In this document: in pieces, positions 7,499-17,087 of the stretch
Layout of the letters: each line of letters begins with the position of its first letter
Numbering within the stretch: position 1 is the first letter of the stretch
Origin: an uncultured Paraburkholderia sp.
GTDB taxonomy: Bacteria; Pseudomonadota; Gammaproteobacteria; Burkholderiales; Burkholderiaceae
Reading direction: 5' to 3'
Length of the DNA stretch: 64,000 nucleotides
NCBI GenBank assembly: GCA_940746715.1
Contig: CALNWN010000004.1
Location: 62,001 to 126,000, forward strand
Notes under the pieces: model-generated
The model's input: the letters and a program-made list of their open reading frames with translations, nothing else
Told to the model about the DNA's origin: nothing
The model's database searches: none
Position numbers and translations under genes: made by a program

Positions 7499-10400
7499 CT
7501 CCGCGTGCTGCTGTCCAAATACCGCAGCTACACGCCCTGCGAAACCTGCGCGGGCGCGCGGCTGAAAACCGAATCGCTGCTGTGGCGGCTCGGCAGCAAG
7601 GTGAATGCGGACGAAGTCCTGCCGCCCGCAGCGCGCTTCATGCCGCGTGGCGTCGAATGGAACCGCACGCAGCTCGAGGCGCTGCCGGGCCTGACCGTGC
7701 ACGACCTGATGCTAATGCCGATCGAGCGCATTCGCCGCTTCTTCGACGACATCACGTTGCCGAGCGCGTTGCTCGACGACGCGCTGAAGCTGCTGCTCGC
7801 CGAAGTGCGCACGCGCCTCAAGTATTTATGCGACGTCGGGCTCGGGCAAGTCCACGCTGTTGCAAGACGTGCTGTACCCGGCCATGGCGCGGCATTTCGG
7901 CCTCGCCACCGAATCGCCGGGCGCGTTTCGCAATTTGACCGGCGCCGACAAGGTCACGGACGTGGTGTTCGTCGACCAGTCGCCGATCGGCAAGACCGCG
8001 CGCTCGAACCCGGCCAGCTACGTGGGCGCGTTCGACGAAATCCGCAAGCTCTTCGCGAAGGCGCCGCTCGCGCAACAACGCGGCTACGGGCCAGGCATGT
8101 TCAGCTTCAACTCGGGCGACGGCCGTTGCCCGACGTGCGGCGGCTCCGGTTTCGAACATATCGAAATGCAGTTTTTGAGCGACGTGTACCTGCGCTGTCC
8201 GGATTGCGACGGGCGCCGTTATCGCGCGGAACTGCTCGAGGTGAAGATCGAGCGCGGCGCGCCGGCGCGCGCGTTGAGCATTGCGGACGTGCTGGAGCTG
8301 ACTGTCAGCGAGGCCGCCGCCTACTTCGCGAACGACGCGGACGTCTTGCGCGTGCTGCAGCCTATCGTCGACGTCGGGCTGGAATACGTCAAGCTCGGTC
8401 AGCCGGTGCCCACGCTGTCCGGCGGCGAAGCGCAGCGTCTCAAGCTCGCGGGCTTTCTGGCCGAATCGGCGCAGGCGCGAAGCAGGCGGTCGCCAAACGG
8501 CTCTTCATGTTCGACGAGCCCACGACGGGCCTGCATTTCGACGACATCGCCAAGCTGATGCAGGCGTTCGGCAAACTGCTGGCAGGCGGCCATTCGCTGA
8601 TCGTGATCGAGCACAACCTCGACGTGATCCGCGCGGCCGACTGGATTATCGACCTCGGGCCCGAAGGCGGCGACGGCGGCGGCCGCGTGCGGTGCGCCGG
8701 CACGCCGGACGAGGTCAAGGCCTGTCCGGAATCGCACACCGGCGAAGCGCTGCTGCAGTACGACCGCACAATGAACGCGGTGGCGGAACCGGCGAACGCG
8801 GCTTCGCACGGCATCCCGTTGCAGAAGGCGCTGAGCGCGGCACGGGCGCGGCGCGCTATCGAAGGCGAGGACGTGGTGCGCATCGTCAATGCGCGCGAGC
8901 ACAACCTGAAAGCGCTGGACGTCGACATTCCGCACGGCAAGTTCAACGTCATCACCGGCGTGTCGGGATCGGGCAAGTCCAAGCTCGCGTTTGACATTCT
9001 TTTCCACGAAGGGCAGCGCCGCTATCTCGAATCGCTGAATGCGTACGCGCGCTCCATCGTGCAGCCGGCCGGACGCCCGGAAGTCGACGCCGTGTACGGC
9101 ATTCCGCCGACCGTCGCGATCGAGCAGCGGCTGTCGCGCGGCGGCCGCAAGAGTACCGTCGCGACCACTTCCGAGGTATGGCATTTCCTGCGCCTGCTCT
9201 ATGTGAAGCTCGGTTTGCAGCATTGCATTCATGACGGCACGCCGGTCACGTCGCAAAGCGTCGAGTCAATCGCGGCGCAGTTGCTGCGCGACCATAAGGG
9301 GCAGCACGTCGGTTTCCTCGCGCCGCTCGTCGTCAACCGCAAGGGCGTCTACACCGACCTTGCGAAGTGGGCCAAAGCACGCGGCAATACGCATTTGCGG
9401 GTGGACGGCGAGTTCGTGCCGGTCGACCCGTGGCCGAAGCTCGACCGCTTCCGCGAGCACACCATTGAATTGCCGGTGGCCGACCTGATCGTCTCGGCGG
9501 ACAACGAAGGGCAACTGCGTGAGGCGCTCGACCAGACGCTGGAAATCGGCAAGGGCGTGATGCATCTGCTCGCGCCGCTCGACGGTTTGCATGATGCGAT
9601 GAACGGCGGCCTGCCCACCGCGAAGCTCGGCGCCGTGAAGGTGTTGTCCACGAAACGAGCGTGTCCGGTTTGCAGCACGAGCTATCCAGAGCTCGACCCG
9701 CGCATGTTCTCCTATAACAGCAAGCACGGCTGGTGCACCACTTGCGTCGGCACGGGCCTCGCGCTCACGCGGGAGCAGCGCGCCGCGTATGACGACACAA
9801 TTGTCGTCGACGACAATCGCGGTCGCGAACAGAGCTTGCCTTCGGAGGAGCAGGAACCCGAAGGCCTAGTGGACGAACCGTGTCCGGATTGCTCGGGCAC
9901 GCGTCTGAATCCGACCGCGCGAGCGGTCACGTTCGACGCGCATGCCATTACCGACGTCGCGCAATGGACGGTGTCGGACACGCGTGCGTGGATAGACAGT
10001 TTGCAAATGACCGGGCGCGACGCCGAAATTGCGCGCGACGTGGTCAGCGAAATCGGCAGCCGTTTGCGGTTCCTCGAAGAAGTCGGGCTCGGTTATCTGA
10101 GCCTCGACCGCGCTGCGCCCAGCCTGTCGGGCGGCGAGGCGCAGCGCATCCGGCTGGCCGCGAATTGGGCAGCAATCTGCAAGGCGTCTGCTATGTGCTC
10201 GATGAGCCGACCATCGGCCTGCATCCGCGCGACAACCAGATCCTGCTGAACGCGCTGCGCAAACTGGGCGACAAGGGCAATACGCTCGTGGTGGTCGAGC
10301 ATGACGAAGACACGATCCGGCGGGCCGATCACATCATCGACATCGGGCCGGGGGCCGGCAAGCGCGGCGGCACGTTGATCGCGCAAGGCAGTGTGGCCGA

Positions 10401-11664
10401 TCTGTCGGCGCAGCCGGAGTCGTTGACCGGGCAGTTTCTCGCCGCGCCGATCGTGCATCCGCTCCAGCCGCGCCGCAAGGTCGTCCCGCCGGGCAAGCGC
10501 ACGGCGGCGGTGCCGGAGAACTGGCTGACCGTGCACGGCGGCAAGCTGCACAATTTGCGCAATGTGACGGTCGGCATTCCGCTGTCGCGGCTCGTCGCGG
10601 TGACAGGCGTCAGCGGTTCGGGCAAGTCCACCCTCGCGCGCGACGTGCTGATGGCGAATCTGCTCGACGCAGTGGGGCGCTCGGTGTTGTCGTCTCCGGC
10701 CACGCGGCGCGCACGCGCGGCGGCGGCTGAAGAAAAGCCGGCCGCGAACTGCCGCGCCAGCGTGCTCGCGCGCAGTGCGCCGCTGAACGTCACGCATGCC
10801 TGGCAAGGCTGTGATTCGATCACGGGCTGGGAAAGCATCGACCGTGTGCTCGAAGTCGATCAGACGCTGATCGGCAAAACGCCGCGCTCGTGTCCCGCAA
10901 CGTACATCGGCGTATGGGACGCTATTCGCAAGCTGTTCGCCGGCACGCTGGAGGCGCGGGCGCGCGGCTACACCGCGTCGCGTTTTTCGTTCAATACGGG
11001 TGAAGGCCGGTGCCCCGCGTGCGAAGGGCAGGGCGTGCGCACCATCGGCATGAGCTTTTTGCCGGACGTGAAAGTGCCGTGCGACGTGTGCCATGGGCAG
11101 CGCTTCAATCCCGAGACGCTTGCGGTGACGTGGCGCGGCAAGAATATCGGCGACGTGCTGACCATGGAAATCGACGAGGCCGTCGAGTTCTTCGCGCCTA
11201 TTTCCAACATCGCTCACCCGCTGCAGTTGATGAAAGACGTGGGACTCGGCTACCTCACGCTCGGCCAGCCGTCGCCTACGCTGTCGGGCGGCGAGGCGCA
11301 GCGCATCAAGCTCGTCACCGAACTGAGCAAGGTCCGCGACGACATCACGCGGCGCGGTCAGAAAGCGCCGCACACGTTGTATGTGCTGGATGAGCCGACG
11401 GTCGGCCTGCATATGGCGGACGTGGCGAGGCTGATCCGCGTGCTGCACCGTCTGACGGACGGGGGACACAGTGTCGTCGTGATCGAGCACGACCTCGAAG
11501 GCGGTGTGGGCGGGGGCACGGTCGTCGCCGCTACCGACCCCGAGGGCATCGTCCGGGTCCCCGAAAGCCATACGGGGGCTGCGCTGAAACCGGTGCTCGA
11601 GCGCGCCGGGAAGGGCGGAGCCGGCGGGGTGCGTGATGAGCCGGGCGAAGGCACCCACGGTTAG
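7499..11664 (+). pseudogene. uvrA: Tandem (double-length) excinuclease UvrA, truncated and multiply broken
   Basis: This is the remnant of a Burkholderia-type UvrA made of two UvrA units in one polypeptide (intact relatives are roughly 1,900 aa or more). The first unit is cut at its 5' end by the insertion sequence; visible parts start with VLLSKYRSYTPCETC (zinc-binding CxxC). An out-of-frame deletion at 7835-7845 joins DVGLG directly to the GSGKSTLLQDVL Walker A of the second ATPase of unit one. A one-base loss near 8478 follows. Unit two begins near 8870 (NAREHNLKALDVDIPHGK; Walker A GVSGSGKS) and has a two-base loss near 10165. Near 11495 about 14 codons are missing in frame between VIEHDLE and GGVGGGT, after the last H-loop. 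Zinc-finger cysteines (GRCPTCGGSGFEH, RCPACEGQG) and ABC signatures (LSGGEAQR) are preserved. Nucleotide excision repair would depend on another uvrA copy. Confidence 0.9.
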
Positions 11665-12192
11665 CGCCCACTTTACGAGCGCAGGGAAGGCAGGCCCACA
11701 TCCCGATCAGGGACGCGGGCCTGCAAGGCTGCATTGGCAATAAGCATGCGGGCGATTCAAGGATTCCTGAATAAGAAATTCAATTAAAAGGGACAATGCG
11801 GTGCGTCTGGTTGTTCAGCTTTGAAACATTTCTGAACATCGCCCAGAAGTGCCTCAATGCGTACCGCATTGTGAACCGCCCGCTAGCTAGGGGAGGCGCG
11901 CAGCCGCGCCGGACATGGCTCTTACGGCGCATCTTCCCGAAGCGGTATGTTTTTCCGCCGCGAATTCACTCGCTCCTATTTATTACTTGCATCAAATGAG
12001 AATAGTTTTCGTCGTACTTTTAATCGGATGCTATTTCCATTGTTTTCAAATTTACTAATGCGATTCATTCGGCTAACATCGCTGATAATCCGTGAAGCGG
12101 CGTTTGCCGATGTCAAATTGCGATTATCAATTCGCTGATATCGTCGGACAACGCGCGTCCTCGTCCAACCAAGTAGACATTTTGAGGAAGAC
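11665..12192. other. Intergenic region with an AT-rich island
   Basis: No gene is seen in 528 bases. Just after uvrA there is a stem of 8 bases (GCAGGCCC at 11690-11697 with GGGCCTGC at 11717-11724) without a T-run. From about 11940 to 12140 the DNA is much more AT-rich than the rest of the window (runs such as TATTTATTACTT and CATTGTTTTCAAATTTACTAA), probably containing the promoter of the GlxA-type regulator. A ribosome site AGGAAG sits at 12184-12189. Confidence 0.5.
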
Positions 12193-13188
12193 ATGTCCCA
12201 CATTCACGTCGACTCCGCGAGGGTTACCTGGTTACATACGCCGAGCGTCAACGTCCGCACCACGGCGCGCCGAATTGGTGTGTTGCTGTTCGACGGCTTC
12301 TGGCTGCTAGGGCCTGGCACGGTTGTCGAAATGTTCCAGACCGCCAACGAACTGGCCGGCAAACGGCCCGGCGAAGAACCGCCCTATGAGGTGCAGTTCC
12401 TGTCGCTCGACGGCGGCAGCGTGCCCAGTTCATCGGCCGCGCGCATCTGGACCGATCGCATCGACACGCGCTTTGGAACGGGCTTCGACGTTCTGTTTAT
12501 CGCCGGCGGACACGGCGCGCACCAGGCGGCCCGCGACCAGCGGCTGCTCGGCTGGCTGCGCTCGGTGCAGGCGCGTACTCGCGCAATCGAAACCATCGGC
12601 GAAGGGCGGCTCGTGCTGGAGGCCGCCAATCCCGGCGATCCCGAGGCGCTGCAGATCGGCCGCTATGGCCATGGCGCGGCGGACGCCATTCTGAGTGCGT
12701 TCAACGACCGCAACGACTGCGCGCGCAGCGCGCTCATGTTCATCAAGCGCGATCTCGGCGCCGAACTCGCGCGCAGCGTCGCCGAGCGTGTGATGCCGGG
12801 CATGGCCGCAACGTGGGTGCCGCTGCCCGCGGAGGGCGGGACATTGAGCGTCGCCGAGAAGATTCGCGCGGCGGCGCGCTGGATGGAAGCGAACTGTGAC
12901 CGGCCGGTTTCCGTTGCGGACGCGGCTCAGGTCGCCGCCATGAGCGAGCGCAATTTCCTGCGGCGCTTCAAGCATGAAATGCACGTCACGCCGTCCGGCT
13001 ATCTGCTGCAGGTGCGGCTGCGCATTGCGTGCAACTTCCTGACCGAGACCGAACTGCCGGTCGACAAGATCGCGCGGCGCAGCGGCACCGGCAACGGCGA
13101 CCGTCTCGCGAAGATCTTCCGCAAGCGCATGGCCTTGTCGCCAACCGAGTACCGCGCCCGTAGCCGGCTTGCCTCGTCGGAGCTCTGA
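12193..13188 (+). CDS. GlxA-family transcriptional regulator (DJ-1/PfpI domain plus AraC HTH)
   Basis: This is an intact 331-aa protein. Residues about 25-200 form a class I glutamine-amidotransferase-like (DJ-1/PfpI) sensor domain (RRIGVLLFDGFWLLGPG, then FDVLFIAGGHGAHQ). Residues about 215-325 are an AraC-type DNA-binding domain with two helix-turn-helix motifs (VAAMSERNFLRRFKHEMHV and VDKIARRSGTGNGDRLAKIF). The nucleophile-elbow Cys of true amidotransferases is not seen, as is usual for regulators. The second HTH has GTGNGDRLAKIFRK where the common form is GF.S..RLAK.FR, a modest deviation. It precedes the broken rfbC on the same strand, and such regulators are often linked to exopolysaccharide genes in Burkholderia, but the target is not shown. 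The start has AGGAAG three bases upstream. Confidence 0.85.
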   Translation: MSHIHVDSARVTWLHTPSVNVRTTARRIGVLLFDGFWLLGPGTVVEMFQTANELAGKRPGEEPPYEVQFLSLDGGSVPSSSAARIWTDRIDTRFGTGFDVLFIAGGHGAHQAARDQRLLGWLRSVQARTRAIETIGEGRLVLEAANPGDPEALQIGRYGHGAADAILSAFNDRNDCARSALMFIKRDLGAELARSVAERVMPGMAATWVPLPAEGGTLSVAEKIRAAARWMEANCDRPVSVADAAQVAAMSERNFLRRFKHEMHVTPSGYLLQVRLRIACNFLTETELPVDKIARRSGTGNGDRLAKIFRKRMALSPTEYRARSRLASSEL

Positions 13189-13299
13189 CACCCCCCGCGC
13201 CTCCCGGGCAGGCGCGCGTAACGACCGCCACCCGCGCGCCGCGGTGGCATCGGTCTTTGTCGGGCAGCTTCTTACGGGCACAGTGGCATGGGCAACTAG

Positions 13300-13840
13300 G
13301 TGTTGGCAACGGCACTACCGGAAGTGAAACTCATCGAGCCCGAGGTGTTTGGCGACGAATCCGGTTTCTGTTACGAGAGCTTCAGCGCGGACGAGTTTGT
13401 GCACGACGTCGCACACGGTTTCGACTTCGTGCAGGACCGGCATCTGCGCGCGGTGCATGGCGTGCTGCGCGGCCTGCATTATCAGGTGCAGCGCCCGCAA
13501 GGCCGCCTCCTGCATGTCGTGGTGGGCGAGATTTTCGACGTCGCCGTGGACGTGCGGCTCAATTCGCCGAACTTCGGCAAATGGTGCGGCGCTTATCTGA
13601 GCGCCGACAATCATCGGCAGGTGTGGGTGCCGCCGGGCTTCGCGCATGGCTTCGTGGTGCTGTCCGACGTGGCCGAATGCCTGTGGAAGGCCACCGAATA
13701 CTGGTTTCCGGAACTCGAGCGCTGCATCGTGTGGAACGACCCGGATATCGGCATTGAATGGCCGAACGACTTCCAAGCCGATTGTCGGCGCGAAGGATGC
13801 TGCCGGGCGGCGGCTGTACGAAGCGGAGAACATGCCGTAG
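13300..13840 (+). pseudogene. rfbC: dTDP-4-dehydrorhamnose 3,5-epimerase, frameshifted near the C-terminus
   Basis: The 180-residue protein matches RmlC/RfbC, which converts dTDP-4-keto-6-deoxyglucose to dTDP-4-keto-rhamnose in the cupin fold. Family motifs are VLRGLHYQ (active-site His), FDVAVDVR, WVPPGFAHGF and CLWKATEYW. Near 13783 the sequence CCAAGCC has one extra A, after which the normal tail (PIVGAKDAAGRRLYEAENMP) continues in another frame to the stop at 13840. At the 5' end an ATG at 13288 runs into TAG three codons later, so only the GTG at 13300 could start translation and the N-terminus is short. No other rhamnose genes are in the window. Both ends look eroded, so I call it a pseudogene. 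Confidence 0.8.
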
Positions 13841-13998
13841 AGGCATGGGGGTTCAGGCGCGCTTATCCGCGCCTCCGCCGCCACAGCGCACCGCACACCA
13901 CACCACACCGCCTCGATAGCGCCCGCCGCCGTAGCGCCTCAGCCGCGCCGCCGCAGCGCCCCAGGCACCCCACTGCACCGCAGTCATCGCAACCCCGC

Positions 13999-14889
13999 CT
14001 AACGCGCCGCCACCACCGAGCCGATACTCGCGGCGACCACGAACAACGTGCCCGCGATCTGCAACACGCCCATCGGCTGATGCAGGACGATGAAGCCGGC
14101 CACCGCGCCAATGGCCGGCTCGACACTCATCAGGACGCCGAATGATCCGGCCGGCATATGGCGCAGCGCCACCATTTCCAGCGCGTACGGCAGGAGCGGA
14201 ACCAGGATCGCAAGGCCCGCCGTTGCGGCGAGTTGGCCGGCTGCGAGATGCGTGCCGCTTTCCGCGAGACCGAAGGGCGTGGCAACGAGCGCCGCCGCAA
14301 TGAGCGAGATCGACAGACCCTCCAGACCGGCAAACAGCCTGCCGGTCTTTTTCATCAGCACGATGTAGCTGCCCCAGCCGCAAGCCGCCGCGCATGCCAG
14401 CAAGACGCCGAGGGGCTCGCCGACCCAGCCGGCGTGATCGCGCGACAGCAGCACCACGCCGGCGATCGCGAGCGCCGGCCATAGCAGCGCACGGGTGCGG
14501 CGCACCGCGAGCGTGGCGACTGTCAGCGGACCGAGAAAGTCGATCGCCACCGCCAACCCGAGCGGAATGCGCTGCAGCGCCGCGAAAAAACATAACGTCA
14601 TGCCGGCCATCGCGGCGCCCAGCGCGCCCGCGGCCAGCCAGTGCGCACGCGAGTAGCTGCGAAAACGCGGGCGCACCAGCACGGCGAGCACGAGCGCGGC
14701 CCAGCAAAGACGCAGCCACGTCGTGCTGAGCGAACCGTAGATGGCCATTGTCGGTGCGGAAAGGGCGGCGCCGAACTGCACGCTCGACATGGACAACAGG
14801 CACAGCAACGCCGCGCCCGCGGCGGCGCTGGCCGGCTTCGCCACGGCGTGAGTCGGGTCGGCCGCGCACTTGATCGTCGTGTCCTGCAT
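13999..14889 (-). CDS. rhtA: RhtA-type threonine/homoserine exporter (EamA/DMT superfamily)
   Basis: This is an intact 296-aa inner-membrane protein with about ten hydrophobic segments in two EamA repeats. Segments such as GAALLCLLSMSSVQFGAAL, FFAALQRIPLGLAVAIDFLG and VLMSVEPAIGAVAGFIVL match RhtA, which exports threonine and homoserine by proton antiport. The gene is divergent from a LysR-type regulator 104 bases away, and an inverted repeat in the shared region (14929-14958) is a likely operator. The regulator is frameshifted, so control may be lost. Substrate assignment is by family only. Confidence 0.8.
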   Translation of the reverse strand: MQDTTIKCAADPTHAVAKPASAAAGAALLCLLSMSSVQFGAALSAPTMAIYGSLSTTWLRLCWAALVLAVLVRPRFRSYSRAHWLAAGALGAAMAGMTLCFFAALQRIPLGLAVAIDFLGPLTVATLAVRRTRALLWPALAIAGVVLLSRDHAGWVGEPLGVLLACAAACGWGSYIVLMKKTGRLFAGLEGLSISLIAAALVATPFGLAESGTHLAAGQLAATAGLAILVPLLPYALEMVALRHMPAGSFGVLMSVEPAIGAVAGFIVLHQPMGVLQIAGTLFVVAASIGSVVAAR

Positions 14890-14928
14890 GGTGCCTCTTT
14901 GCTTTGTATAGCGGTGAAAACGTCCACC

Positions 14929-14958
14929 TATCTTATCGGCTCCCTCGCTACTAAGATA
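14929..14958. promoter_or_regulatory. Inverted repeat between rhtA and the LysR gene, likely LysR operator
   Basis: TATCTTA (14929-14935) and TAAGATA (14952-14958) are perfect 7-base arms, 16 bases apart, in the 104-base divergent spacer. This is where a LysR-type regulator would bind to control both genes. Confidence 0.45.
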
Positions 14959-14993
14959 AGTTGATATTTCTTATGGCGACTTCAGGAATCGTG

Positions 14994-15808
14994 ATGACCC
15001 GTGACCTCGACAGCAGTCTGCTTCGCACCTTCGTCACCGTGGCCGAGACGGGTGCGGTCGGCGTGGCCGCGAGCCGCCTTGCGCGCACCCAAGCGGCTGT
15101 GAGCATGCAGTTGCGCCGTCTCGAGGAAGATCTCGGCCAGCGCCTGATCGACCGTTCGCCGCGCGGCGTGCAACTGACCGAAGCGGGCCATCTGCTGCTG
15201 CCGTATGCGCACGCGATCCTCGGTGCGGGCGCCGATGCGCGCCGCGCGCTCTGCGCGGGGCAGGTGTCGGGCACGGTGCGGCTCGGCATGCTCGAGGACA
15301 TCGCGGTGGGTCGTCTGCCGCGCGCGTTGCGGCGCTTTTCCATTGCCTATCCGCGTGTTGCGCTGGAAATCGTCGTGGACAGCAGCACGGCATTGTCGAA
15401 GCGACTCGCGGACGGCGGTCTGGATGTGGTGGTCGCCGATCCCGCGCTCGTCGCCGGCACGCCGCTCTTCACGTGGACGCAGCCGCTCTTCTGGGTCGGC
15501 GCGCGCGGCTATGTGCGCGAAGCGGAGGGGGGGCCGCATTGCCCGTCGTTGCGTTCGGCGGACCGTGCCTCTGGCAGCAGCATGTGCTGACGGCGCTGCG
15601 CCGCGCGGGCATCGGCTGGCGGATCGTCTGCACCAGCACGAGCTTGCCGGCGGTGCAGTCGGCGGTGGAAGCGGGGTTGGGCGTATCGGTCTTGCTCGAA
15701 GGCAATATTCGTTCGGAGTCCATGAAGATTCTCGGCCGCGCCGACAGCTTGCCCGATGCGCCCGCCGCGGACTTCGGCCTCTTCATGCGCGAGGTCGCCG
15801 GCGCCTAG
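14994..15808 (+). pseudogene. LysR-type transcriptional regulator, frameshifted in the effector domain
   Basis: The N-terminal winged HTH (LRTFVTVAETGAVGVAASRL, then AVSMQLRRLEEDLGQRL) and the first half of the LysR substrate-binding domain are intact. A run of seven G at about 15527-15533 marks a frameshift. The true continuation (PVVAFGGPCLWQ to SMKILGRADSLPDAP) follows in another frame to TAG at 15808, giving a normal family length of about 270 residues overall. The gene is divergent from rhtA. A frameshift inside a seven-base homopolymer is the type of lesion most likely to be either recent slippage or a sequencing error. An ATG at 14994 or the GTG just before it is the start. Confidence 0.75.
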
Positions 15809-16138
15809 GCGGCTGCCGTGCAGACGTTACAAGGCTTTCTCTGCGAGGAACTGCATCTTGGCTTGCCTTCGCACACGCACGAGAGCGAATCGCGAGTGGA
15901 ATCGGAGCAATGACGGCGGGGGAGGGGCGGGCTGAGATAGCGTCGAGCGGTGCGGAACAGCGCCGCGGTGTTGCGTTGACCATGACGGCACCAGGTTTGA
16001 CGCGCCGCACATGCTGCGTTGCGGGAAGCCCGCCGCGCGAGCGGCAACTATTGCAATACACCGTGGCAGCTATTGCAACAGGTCGCTCGCACGCGCGCCG
16101 GGGCGGGTATTCCTCCGCTTATACGGTCGATGCGGTCG
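15809..16138. other. Non-coding gap between the LysR gene and the DUF1328 gene
   Basis: No gene is seen in 330 bases. There is an imperfect direct repeat near 16043-16080 (GGCAACTATTGCAA then GGCAGCTATTGCAAC). Confidence 0.4.
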
Positions 16139-16300
16139 TCAACGCCGCATCACGCCCATCAGCAAGGTGACGAGGAAGATCACCACGAAGATGAAGAACA
16201 GCACCTTGGCGATCTCGGTCGCGCCGGCGGCGATGCCGCCGAAGCCGAATACCGCGGCGATGATGGCGATGACGAAAAAGATTGCTGCGTATCGAAGCAT
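16139..16300 (-). CDS. DUF1328 family small membrane protein (53 aa)
   Basis: A short gene of 53 residues starts with an ATG at 16300 behind GGGAGGCCTC. It contains two hydrophobic helices ([18 protein letters not shown] and [17 protein letters not shown]) separated by [12 protein letters not shown], the conserved DUF1328 (YtjA) pattern. It is a small inner-membrane protein often found as a stress-associated single gene. The function is unknown. Confidence 0.85.
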   Translation of the reverse strand: MLRYAAIFFVIAIIAAVFGFGGIAAGATEIAKVLFFIFVVIFLVTLLMGVMRR

Positions 16301-17087
16301 GAGGCCTCCCACCGATGAATTGCTGGATTGACGTTAAACGGCGACTCGCGGGCGGCACGGCATGGCTTTCCGCGAGCGATGTGCCGGCGAGCGAAGTCGA
16401 GCAATAGCTGTGCCCATGCACGGCGCGGGCAGGCGGAGGCGCCCGCGTGGCAGCGAAGGGAGCGATCGCCTCGCACTGTCGCTTGACTGCAACAACGCGC
16501 CGCGCGGCTCGTCGCGCCTGCCGAGCCGTATCGCGCTTGCGGAACAGCGCGTCGAGGAGCGCGGTACCTCATCCACTACGCAACCGGAGAAAACGCCTTT
16601 TCACCGACGGCAACGTTTGCGCACGCCAATAAACGCGTCGATTAAAACATTTCGCGTGCACCCCATAATCGCTGCCCCGCGACAACATGCCAGCCCTGCC
16701 TTTAAATCGTTAATTAGGCTTTAACAGAATTTAACCAAATCTAAAGCATTTCGCATTTTTGGGCGGCGAAAATCGCCGCTCTGCGTCAAAAGCGGCGTGA
16801 AAAAAATTGGCGTGTGCGCTTGCCAAGTGCTTCCCAAAAGCGCCAGAATGCGCGCTAGACGGATGCTTCGAGCGCTTTGCCGCCGTAATGAAATTCAAGC
16901 GCGAACCGGACAAATGCCGAATTGCGCGCAGATGATGTGTGCGATATGTGCGATGTGCGAGGCAAAAAAGCCTATTTGTTGAATCAACAATAAATAGAAG
17001 TATCGGGGTGCGGCGGATTGCAATGGTTCGTCATGCCGCAACCCGCAGGGCGTCACGCATAAAATCAAATACGGGCCGGGGGTGGCT
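16301..17087. other. Long non-coding region upstream of wecB
   Basis: No gene is recognised in 787 bases. From about 16680 the DNA becomes AT-rich (TTTAAATCGTTAATTAGGCTTTAACAG), as expected for a promoter region. A short hairpin (GCGGCGA at 16763-16769 with TCGCCGC at 16773-16779) follows a T5 run. A second palindrome (16976-16990) lies about 100 bases before wecB. This is probably the control region of the wecB-bcsB-nfrB-nfrA operon. Confidence 0.45.
16976..16990. promoter_or_regulatory. Palindrome upstream of wecB
   Basis: TTGTTGA-A-TCAACAA is a perfect inverted repeat with 7-base arms, partly extended by CTATT on the left and ATAG on the right. It is a candidate operator or transcript hairpin for the glycan operon. 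Confidence 0.35.

Noticed and set aside
10093..11658. A 521-codon minus-strand ORF opposite uvrA
   Set aside because: Shadow of the conserved UvrA C-terminal half.
11690..11724. GCAGGCCC/GGGCCTGC stem after uvrA as an intrinsic terminator
   Set aside because: The loop is 19 bases and no T-run follows; it is mentioned only as part of the intergenic region.
16756..16780. T5 run next to a 7-bp hairpin as a terminator
   Set aside because: On neither strand does the T-run follow the stem in the direction of transcription.
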